Assembly: GCA_963695675.1 (NCBI GenBank)
Contig: CAVOGY010000005.1
Location: 496,001 to 560,000 of the forward strand
From: DASUPK01 sp963695675
GTDB lineage: Bacteria; Actinomycetota; Thermoleophilia; Solirubrobacterales; 70-9
DNA length: 64,000 nt
Reading direction: 5' to 3'
Shown: one piece after another, positions 58,675-64,000 of the stretch
Layout of the letters: each line of letters opens with the position of its first letter
Numbering within the stretch: position 1 is the first letter of the stretch
Translations under genes and position numbers: made by a program
The notes under the pieces: generated by a model
Told to the model about the DNA's origin: nothing
Databases searched by the model: none
The model's input: only the letters and a program-made list of their open reading frames with translations

Positions 58675-59157
58675 TCATTCCCGCGGGGCGGCAGCGCCTA
58701 ACTCGCCGAGCGCGCCGAGCAGGAGCTCGTCGTGCTCCTCGGGCTTGACGTCAGGGAACACCCTGGCGATCTCGCCTTTCGGATCGATCAGCACGGTCGA
58801 GCGGCGGTTACCCCAGACCTTCAGGTCGCCGAACTGAAGCTCGTCCCAGACGCCGTAGGTTTCGGCGACCTCGTGACCCTCGTCGGAGAGGAGCGTGAAG
58901 GCGAGCCCGTACTTGTCGGCGAAGGCCCGCAGCTCGTCGACCGGGTCAGGGGAGATGCCGAGCACCACCGCGTTCGCCGCCTCGTAGTCGGCGGCGTGGT
59001 CGCGCACCCCGCAGGCCTGCTTGGTGCAGCCCGGGGTGTCGGCCTTGGGATAGAAGTAGAGCGCCACCCAGCGCCCCTGCAGCGAGGAGAGGCGGACCCG
59101 CTCTCCTTCCTGATTCGAGAGCTCAAAGTCGGGGGCGGGACCACCCGGATCGATCAT
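58675..59157 (-). CDS. bcp: thioredoxin-dependent peroxiredoxin (BCP/PrxQ type)
   Basis: The protein has 160 residues. Peroxidatic Cys44 in KADTPGCTKQACG and resolving Cys49 five residues on are the mark of alpha-type BCP. SLQGRWVALYFYPK and the C-terminal TVLIDPKGEIARVFPDV complete the fold. It reduces peroxides using thioredoxin. ATG at 59157 is chosen for the GGAGGAAGAGG before it; the extension to 59184 is Arg-rich. It may protect against H2O2 from the alcohol oxidases nearby. The 130-base gap to the next gene holds the promoter for the swivel operon; nothing else was recognised in it. Confidence 0.93.
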   Translation of the reverse strand: MIDPGGPAPDFELSNQEGERVRLSSLQGRWVALYFYPKADTPGCTKQACGVRDHAADYEAANAVVLGISPDPVDELRAFADKYGLAFTLLSDEGHEVAETYGVWDELQFGDLKVWGNRRSTVLIDPKGEIARVFPDVKPEEHDELLLGALGELGAAAPRE

Positions 59158-59213
59158 CCTCTTCCTCCTTGCTCGTGCCCGCAAAACGCGTCCGCCGGCG
59201 CCGTACGCATGGA

Positions 59214-59223
59214 CTGTATACAG
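59214..59223. promoter_or_regulatory. candidate GntR operator CTGTATACAG
   Basis: This is a perfect 10-bp palindrome with a GTATAC core, 57 bases upstream of the bcp start and on the same side as the homocysteine methyltransferase promoter. The 285-base gap 59158-59442 holds four such sites and no gene. Confidence 0.6.
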
Positions 59224-59301
59224 AGCTCGTGAATCACCGGGCTCAGTTCAGGCGTATCGGGCATCAGATCCCTTAGGGACCTGGATTTCTGTAACAGGTT
59301 G

Positions 59302-59311
59302 TTGCATGCAA
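59302..59311. promoter_or_regulatory. candidate GntR operator variant TTGCATGCAA
   Basis: This perfect palindrome differs from TTGTATACAA at two symmetric positions. It lies 20 bases (two helical turns) from the next site at 59322. Confidence 0.5.
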
Positions 59312-59321
59312 GTTTGGAACG

Positions 59322-59331
59322 CTGTATACAA
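59322..59331. promoter_or_regulatory. candidate GntR operator CTGTATACAA
   Basis: A GTATAC-core site, identical in sequence to the site at 62723 upstream of metF. Together with the neighbour at 59302 it forms a pair phased for cooperative binding. Confidence 0.6.
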
Positions 59332-59398
59332 GACAGCCCAAGGAGGTCGCGTCACCGCAGGCATCGCACCCATGGTCGTTGGTCAGGGCCGGAAGAAC

Positions 59399-59408
59399 TT
59401 GTATACAA
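59399..59408. promoter_or_regulatory. candidate GntR operator TTGTATACAA
   Basis: Perfect 10-bp palindrome ending 34 bases before the homocysteine methyltransferase ATG, where a bound repressor would block initiation. Confidence 0.65.
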
Positions 59409-59442
59409 ACCGAACCCAATCGAGCGCTGGGGCGCGCCTCCT

Positions 59443-60441
59443 ATGACCGGGGGTCACTATCTCGATCAGCTGCCGATCTCGCCCGCCTACCGCCGGATCG
59501 AGGGCCTGCTGGAGGGAGGCGGCTGCGTGCTGCTCGACGGAGGCATCGCCACCGAGCTGCAGCGAGTCCGCTCCGAGGACCGCGCCCAGCGGCGCGAGCC
59601 CTGGGGCACGTGGGCGCTGTTTCGGGGCCCTATGGAGGTGCTCGAGGTGCACCGGCGCTACGTGGCGAGCGGATGCGACGTCATCTCCACCAACACCTGG
59701 TCGGTGCTGGAGGCGGCGGAGGAATCGGATGGCGAGCCGGGTTCGGTCGGGCGCACGCCGCTCTGGCTGGATGCGGCGCGCCTCGGGGTCCGTCTCGCCC
59801 GCCAGGCGATCGCCGAGGCCGGCCGCGAGGCCGAGTGCTCGATGGCGTTCTCCATCAACTCCGGCCTAATCGACGAGCGTGCCTCGGGCCGCCTCGAGCT
59901 GCTCTCGTGGATGTGGAGCGAAGAGGCACCCGACCTGGTCATCCTCGAGACCCTGGAGACGGTTCCCGATGAGGCCGGGCTGCGGACGATTGAGATGCTC
60001 TGCGACACCGGGCTGCCAGTGTGGGTTTCGTTCCGCCGCCGCAAGGAGGGCATGTCCACCGTCGATGGGCAGATCGTTCCCGATGCCGACTCCGGCGCCT
60101 TCGGGCGGGCCCTCGAGCAGATGCGCGCGATCGGGGTCGACGCCGCGCTGGTCAATTGCGTCCCCGCCGACCACCTCGACGAGACGATGCGCTGGCTGCG
60201 CGAGCAGACCCCGATGCCGATCGGCTGCTATCCGAACCTCGGTCGCAGCGCCGGCTTGCATTGGGAGTTCGACGACCAGACAGGGCCGCGCGAGTTCGCC
60301 CGGCTTGCCGAGTCCTGGGTCGCCGCGGGTGCGCGGATCGTCGGCGGCTGCTGCGGGGTGACCCCTGAGCACGTCGGGGCGCTTCGCGAGGTGGTGATCC
60401 GCGCATCGGAGGGCTCAGCCGCGCTCGAGAGCGGCGCCTGA
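59443..60441 (+). CDS. homocysteine S-methyltransferase family protein
   Basis: The protein has 332 residues of the betaine-homocysteine/MetH-N-domain family. The substrate barrel starts LLDGGIATELQ, and zinc ligands are the Cys of VNCVPADH and the Cys pair of GGCCGVTPEH. It moves a methyl group to homocysteine, from S-methylmethionine, betaine, methyl-folate or another donor. No clear ribosome site precedes the ATG. Four GTATAC-type operators lie upstream. It converges on the O-demethylase gene with 12 bases between stops. In this setting it may recycle methyl groups released from methoxyaromatics. Confidence 0.82.
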   Translation: MTGGHYLDQLPISPAYRRIEGLLEGGGCVLLDGGIATELQRVRSEDRAQRREPWGTWALFRGPMEVLEVHRRYVASGCDVISTNTWSVLEAAEESDGEPGSVGRTPLWLDAARLGVRLARQAIAEAGREAECSMAFSINSGLIDERASGRLELLSWMWSEEAPDLVILETLETVPDEAGLRTIEMLCDTGLPVWVSFRRRKEGMSTVDGQIVPDADSGAFGRALEQMRAIGVDAALVNCVPADHLDETMRWLREQTPMPIGCYPNLGRSAGLHWEFDDQTGPREFARLAESWVAAGARIVGGCCGVTPEHVGALREVVIRASEGSAALESGA

Positions 60442-60453
60442 GCCCTGCGTCGC

Positions 60454-61851
60454 TCAGGACACCCCGGCCTTGGTCCGCCAGCCTTCGTGGTAGCTGGTGC
60501 GGGCGACCTCCGAGTACGGGCAGGGGCTAACGACCGCGCGGATCTCGGTCTGCGCGTGGCGCTCGACCACCGGCTTCGCCGACCCACCGTCCTCCTCGCC
60601 CCAGACGAGCGTGACCTCGGCGCCGATCTCAACGTCGTGATCGACCATCGCCAGTGAGAGCATCGACCGCTCGTTGTAGCTGTAGCCGGAGAAGGTCGAC
60701 AGGCCGACGACCTCGTCGCCCGCCATCACCCGGTCGTAGGGCCAGGTCGAGTAGTTGGAGAGCGGCAGATCGATGTACTTGGCGGCGTCCCCCTTCTCGA
60801 ACAGGGTTCCCATCGCGTGGGCGACGTCTTCGCCGTTCCAGGCCAGGGTGACCTTCTTGCGCTTCGGCTCCTCGACGATCCGCTCCAAGGCCTCTCGCCC
60901 GATGAAGTCGTGGTCGAAGCTGACGAACCCCCCGTAGCCGAGCTCGTCGGGCGTCAGGTAATACGCCCCGATGTCATCCGCATAGAAGCTGCCGCCGAGC
61001 GAGCCGGTCCCCTCGTAGCCCTCGGCCGGCAGCCATTGCCGGTAGGCCTTCATCTCCTCACCGCTGAACACGGCTGGAAGCGGGCTGGGTATCCATCCCG
61101 ACTCGAGCGTGTTGGTGGCGTAGACCCTGGAGCCGACCTGCGCGAGGCCGAGGCCATCTCCGGCCTCAACCAGCACGGCCTTGACCTCCTCGCCCTCCTC
61201 CCAGGGCCCGAAGAGCTCCAGTCCGGGGGCTCCGGACATGCCGTGATGAAAGGCACGGACGTTGTGCCCCGCGATCTGGATCTCGCCGAGATTGAAGAAC
61301 TTGATCTCGGGCAGCGCCCCGCCGGTGGCCTTGTCGAGCACCTCGAGCGCGGTCGGACCCTGGACCTGGTAACGGTAGAGCTCGCGCCGGCCGGAGGGGT
61401 TTGCGGCCGTTCGCTCGTCCCTGGAGAGCTCGACGTCGTACCCGTCGGTCTCGGCGTGGTACTGGACCCAGTTGTGGGCGGAGGGCCGGCCGACGAGCCT
61501 CACCTTGTTCTGCTCCAGGTAGAAGAGGATCCCGTCGCCGATCACGTACCCGTCCGAATTGCACGCGACGAACTGCTTCGCCTTGTTGGGCTCGAACTTC
61601 GCGAAGCTGTTCACCCCCAGGGCGGAGAGCAGCTCGATCAAGTCCGGCCCCTCAATCGTCAGGTCGGTCATGTGGTGGGACTGGTCGAACAGGGCACAGG
61701 TCTCCCGCCAGGCAACCTGCTCGTCCCTCCAATTCGAGAACTCGCTGGCGACCATCGGATAGACATAAGGCCCGATCTGCGAATTGCGGGCCATCTCCAC
61801 CGGATCGCCTGCAGCTTGCAGCTTGTCCTCCAGGCTTCTTTCTTCACTCAT
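60454..61851 (-). CDS. tetrahydrofolate-dependent aromatic O-demethylase (LigM/DesA type, GcvT family)
   Basis: The protein has 465 residues, close to LigM (about 470). The GcvT fold is seen in FSNWRDEQVAWRETCALFDQSHHMTDL, YRYQVQGPTALEVL, AFHHGMSGAPGLELFGPW and the C-terminal VSFDHDFIGREAL. The end, VVSPCPYSEVARTSYHEGWR, resembles LigM and DesA rather than glycine-cleavage T proteins. These enzymes move the methyl of vanillate, 3-O-methylgallate or syringate to tetrahydrofolate. metF overlaps its start (ATGA), as expected for re-oxidation of methyl-tetrahydrofolate. The exact substrate is not readable from sequence. Confidence 0.88.
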   Translation of the reverse strand: MSEERSLEDKLQAAGDPVEMARNSQIGPYVYPMVASEFSNWRDEQVAWRETCALFDQSHHMTDLTIEGPDLIELLSALGVNSFAKFEPNKAKQFVACNSDGYVIGDGILFYLEQNKVRLVGRPSAHNWVQYHAETDGYDVELSRDERTAANPSGRRELYRYQVQGPTALEVLDKATGGALPEIKFFNLGEIQIAGHNVRAFHHGMSGAPGLELFGPWEEGEEVKAVLVEAGDGLGLAQVGSRVYATNTLESGWIPSPLPAVFSGEEMKAYRQWLPAEGYEGTGSLGGSFYADDIGAYYLTPDELGYGGFVSFDHDFIGREALERIVEEPKRKKVTLAWNGEDVAHAMGTLFEKGDAAKYIDLPLSNYSTWPYDRVMAGDEVVGLSTFSGYSYNERSMLSLAMVDHDVEIGAEVTLVWGEEDGGSAKPVVERHAQTEIRAVVSPCPYSEVARTSYHEGWRTKAGVS

Positions 61852-62714
61852 CTCGCAATCGCCTCCTCAAGGTCGCCTTGCTTCTGGCGCTCCCACCTCC
61901 AAGTGTCGACGAGCTGGTTGAACGTGTAGTAATGGAGCCCAATGACATTCAGCTCCGGATCGGTAATTCGGGGTGCGAGGGCGTCGAGGACATGGTCGGC
62001 GGTGGCCGTCGGGTGGGTCAGAAAGCTGCGAAACCCCCGCTGCTTGCGCAGGAACGCCCGCGAAGGCCCGACCCCGATCCGCATCGAGATCTTCAGCAGC
62101 CCACCGCGATCGACGACACCGGGCACCCCGAGCAGCACCGGCAGGGTCACCCCGAGCTCGCGGGTGTTCGCGACCCAGTCGATCACCGCTTCCGGGTCGA
62201 AGCAGAGCTGGGTGGTGATGTAATCCGCCCGCGTGCTCTTCTGCTCCAACGCCTCGGCGAGCCTGCCGGAATCGATCAGCGGATGGCCCTCCGGGTAGCC
62301 CCCGATTCCGATCATGCTCGGTCGTCGCGGATGCTCGTCGATGACCGGCAGCAGCTCCATCGCCGACGAATAAGGACCCTGCGGCGGCGTGGCGTCGCCG
62401 CCGATCAGAAAGACGTCGTCCACCCCCACCTCATCCATCTTCGCGAGCAGCTCGTCGAGGTGGCCGCGATCGCGGACCATTCGTGCCGCAACGTGCACCG
62501 TCACCGAGTGGCCCAGCGCCCGCAGGCGCTCGGCGACCTCGACGCTGCGGTCCGGTCCGTGCTTCGGCGAGCAGGTGACGGTCAACCTAGCCGGCTCAGG
62601 GAGCTGCGCCGCCTCCTCCTCGCTGCGCCCAAGGGGAAGGACCTCAAACCGCGAATGGTGGTGCCCGTCGGTCTGCGTAGGAGTGTTCATGGCAAATTGA
62701 CGCTCGCTCGACAT
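61848..62714 (-). CDS. metF: methylenetetrahydrofolate reductase family protein (MetF-like)
   Basis: The protein has 288 residues. The TIM barrel is seen in LTVTCSPKHGPDRSVEVAERL, HVAARMVRD, DDVFLIGGDATPP, IGIGGYPEGHPLI, DYITTQLCFDPE and LLGVPGVVD. Glu of the usual EFFPPK start is not evident (TVTCSPKHG instead), as in short MetF paralogues found beside LigM-type genes. It interconverts methyl- and methylene-tetrahydrofolate, using methyl groups from the demethylase. ATG at 62714 is chosen for CAGGAG just upstream, a site that overlaps a GTATAC operator. Confidence 0.85.
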   Translation of the reverse strand: MSSERQFAMNTPTQTDGHHHSRFEVLPLGRSEEEAAQLPEPARLTVTCSPKHGPDRSVEVAERLRALGHSVTVHVAARMVRDRGHLDELLAKMDEVGVDDVFLIGGDATPPQGPYSSAMELLPVIDEHPRRPSMIGIGGYPEGHPLIDSGRLAEALEQKSTRADYITTQLCFDPEAVIDWVANTRELGVTLPVLLGVPGVVDRGGLLKISMRIGVGPSRAFLRKQRGFRSFLTHPTATADHVLDALAPRITDPELNVIGLHYYTFNQLVDTWRWERQKQGDLEEAIAR

Positions 62715-62722
62715 TGAAGCTC

Positions 62723-62732
62723 CTGTATACAA
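62723..62732. promoter_or_regulatory. candidate GntR operator CTGTATACAA
   Basis: It lies 9 bases upstream of the metF ATG and runs into its ribosome site, so bound repressor would block both transcription and translation. Same sequence as the site at 59322. Confidence 0.65.
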
Positions 62733-62741
62733 TACCCCTTG

Positions 62742-62751
62742 CTGTATACGT
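62742..62751. promoter_or_regulatory. candidate GntR operator CTGTATACGT
   Basis: Imperfect copy with an intact GTATAC core, 19 bases from the previous site, the same phasing as the pair at 59302/59322. Confidence 0.55.
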
Positions 62752-62806
62752 CGTAAACGGCAGGCCAGGCAGTGAAACCAAGCATTTCAGGCGGCGTCAG
62801 CGTGAT

Positions 62807-62820
62807 TGCTGTATACAGCA
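62807..62820. promoter_or_regulatory. candidate GntR operator TGCTGTATACAGCA
   Basis: This perfect 14-bp palindrome is the longest of the set. It lies 93 bases upstream of the metF ATG in the 219-base gap 62715-62933, which otherwise holds only a possible hairpin. Confidence 0.65.
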
Positions 62821-62902
62821 GCGCTGGGCGTGACCGAGAGCGCCGGTGGGAACATCCCAGCCGAGCGCGAGAGAGCGGCTCCGCCTGTCGGATCACTCTT
62901 CC

Positions 62903-62916
62903 CCCGCAGGAGCGGG
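62903..62916 (-). terminator. possible hairpin after the flippase-like gene
   Basis: CCCGC-AGGA-GCGGG lies 17 bases past the stop of the minus-strand membrane-protein gene. The stem is short and no T-run follows. Confidence 0.35.
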
Positions 62917-62933
62917 ACCCTCCGAGCGCTGAG

Positions 62934-64000
62934 CTAGACGGAGATTCGCTCGCCCTCGCGCTCGCGCGATCTGGGGCGCTCAGGGAGCTGCACCGGAGCC
63001 GCCGACAGCGCGCGGAGCCGCATGTCGGACCAGCTCACTCCCTCGCGGACCAGCGCCGGGACCCCGAGCGCGACAGCGGTCGCGATCTCGACCGCCTGCA
63101 GCACGACGCCATAGGCCAGAGCGTCCGCGGCCGGTACGCCGAAGCCCTTGTTGAGCACGCTGATCACCGCCAGCTGGAAGATGCCGATGTTCGACGGGGT
63201 CGCCGGGACCACGGCGGTGACGTTGACCGCGAACAGGCAGGCCGCCGCGGCGCCGATCGCCACCTGGTGGTCCAGGCCGAGGGCGGCGAACAGCGCCCAG
63301 CAGGCCAACAGCTGAAGGAACCAGGCGGAGAGCTGGGCGAAGGTCGCGAAGCTCCCCCTTCGGGGATCACGGAAGACCGTCAGCCCCTTGCGGGCCTGCT
63401 TGATCGCTGCGCGCACCGCCTCGATCGCGCGCGCGATCCTGCCCTCCCCGCTGACGCGGAAGAGCGAGGGCGCGAGCAGCACCGCGAGCAGGATCAGCAG
63501 CGGGGCGGTGGAGACCAGGAAGAGCTTCTGGGTGCTCGCCTGGAAGAGATCGGTCGTCGAGACGATGATCCCTCCCAGCAAGGCCAGGGCGAGGATGTTG
63601 AGCGCGGTCTGCGAGATCAGCGTCCCGATCAGCACGGGGAAGGTCTCCCGCATCCGTCCGACGTGGCGGGAGAGCACCATCGCCCTAGCGGGCTCCCCCA
63701 GGCGCGCCGGCAGCGTCGCCGACATCAGCACGCCGATCATCGTCGCGGAAGTGACGTCGCGACGGCGGACGTGCCGGCCGACCAGAGCGGCCCGCGCGAT
63801 CGCGACCCAGGAGGCCGCCCGGGCGAACATCGCCCCGACCATCAGGCCGCAGGCGATCAACACCCACTTCAGATCGGAGTCGATGATGTTTCTCGCAACC
63901 TGATCGACGCCGATGCGGCGCGCGGCGAGCGCCGTCAGCACCAGCCCGAGGAATCCGGCGACCGCGACACCCGCCTTCCGCGCGGCGCGTCGCCCTCGGC
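62934..64000 (-). CDS. LPG_synthase_TM/UPF0104-type flippase-like membrane protein, N-terminus outside the window
   Basis: At least 355 residues are visible; the frame stays open to the window edge, so the GTG at 63941 is probably internal. Hydrophobic segments alternate with a conserved block (TSATMIGVLMSATLPARLGEPARAMVLSRHV) and VPATPSNIGIFQLAVISVLNKGFGVPAADALAYGVVLQ, which mark the lysylphosphatidylglycerol-synthase TM / glycosyl-lipid flippase-like family. The C-terminus is Arg/Glu-rich and cytoplasmic. It is unrelated in theme to the aromatic genes and may mark the end of the catabolic island. Confidence 0.8.
   Translation of the reverse strand, partial: RGRRAARKAGVAVAGFLGLVLTALAARRIGVDQVARNIIDSDLKWVLIACGLMVGAMFARAASWVAIARAALVGRHVRRRDVTSATMIGVLMSATLPARLGEPARAMVLSRHVGRMRETFPVLIGTLISQTALNILALALLGGIIVSTTDLFQASTQKLFLVSTAPLLILLAVLLAPSLFRVSGEGRIARAIEAVRAAIKQARKGLTVFRDPRRGSFATFAQLSAWFLQLLACWALFAALGLDHQVAIGAAAACLFAVNVTAVVPATPSNIGIFQLAVISVLNKGFGVPAADALAYGVVLQAVEIATAVALGVPALVREGVSWSDMRLRALSAAPVQLPERPRSREREGERISV

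Noticed and set aside
1..64000. CRISPR arrays, tRNA or rRNA genes, insertion sequences, prophage or plasmid genes
   Set aside because: No spaced direct repeats, no tRNA-like cloverleaf with CCA region, no transposase or integrase motifs and no phage proteins were recognised.

Overview
The window is gene-dense, very GC-rich bacterial DNA. Most genes overlap by 1-4 bases at stop/start junctions, and many use GTG or TTG starts. Gene content (split pcaI/J and pcaH/G, many FCD-type GntR regulators, VOC dioxygenases, a SoxG/GcvT-like protein next to a core-MetE protein) suggests a soil actinobacterium, perhaps of the Thermoleophilia/Solirubrobacterales type. The phylum is an inference and the genus cannot be read from the sequence. 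No rRNA, tRNA, CRISPR array, insertion sequence or phage gene was seen, and no stretch above 300 bases lacks a gene. The content is almost wholly catabolic, centred on lignin-type aromatics.

Layout. (1) 1-20665, minus strand: a catabolic block read from a GntR regulator downwards. It holds a core-MetE-like methyltransferase with a small GcvT/SoxG-like protein, an MFS carrier, 4-hydroxybenzoate 3-hydroxylase (pobA), an SDR, a zinc alcohol dehydrogenase, an aryl-CoA-ligase-like protein and a FadR-type regulator. Next comes a complete set for protocatechuate 3,4-cleavage (pcaI, J, H, G, B, D, C). It continues into a 6PGDH-like dehydrogenase, a VOC extradiol dioxygenase, a DUF6282-type hydrolase, a GalB-like 4-oxalomesaconate hydratase, a CHA-type aldolase, a GMC alcohol oxidase and the start of an aldehyde dehydrogenase. 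(2) 20832-24079, plus: aromatic-aldehyde-type dehydrogenase, double-hotdog MaoC protein, amidohydrolase. (3) 24175-34456, plus: a Liv-type ABC importer (the permease gene carries a 1-nt frameshift), then two sets of thiamine-diphosphate E1 subunits (one split, one fused) around a VOC protein and a TIM-barrel isomerase-like protein. (4) 34514-40804, plus: a small ABM-like protein of unusual codon use, a two-subunit GMC oxidoreductase, two MDR dehydrogenases, tandem alpha/beta hydrolases and a VOC protein. (5) 40801-46201: acetoacetyl-CoA-synthetase-like ligase (minus), divergent DpgC-like protein with PaaK (plus), and a LysR regulator (minus). (6) 46307-50510, plus: a phosphohistidine swivel protein, a CrtI-like flavoprotein and an SDR. 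(7) 50574-58544, minus: a tightly coupled operon of a second swivel protein, an ATP-grasp (PEP-synthase N-domain) protein, a biotin-type carboxyltransferase, a HAD phosphatase, a GMC oxidoreductase and an amidase. (8) 58675-64000: Bcp peroxiredoxin, homocysteine S-methyltransferase, LigM/DesA-like tetrahydrofolate-dependent O-demethylase, MetF, and a partial flippase-like membrane protein.

How it fits together (inference). Methoxylated aromatics would be demethylated onto tetrahydrofolate by the LigM-like enzyme. The methyl group would be drained by MetF and by methionine synthesis. Vanillate- and hydroxybenzoate-type products would enter the pca ortho pathway; gallate-type products from syringyl units could enter an unusual meta route (VOC dioxygenase, DUF6282, GalB-like, CHA aldolase). 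The 50.6-58.5 kb operon looks like an aryl-phosphorylation/carboxylation route related to phenylphosphate synthase and to the hydroxyphenylethanone (acetovanillone) pathway. A shared GTATAC-centred palindrome ties the O-demethylase/C1 genes to the 20.7 kb GntR/aldehyde dehydrogenase promoter region.
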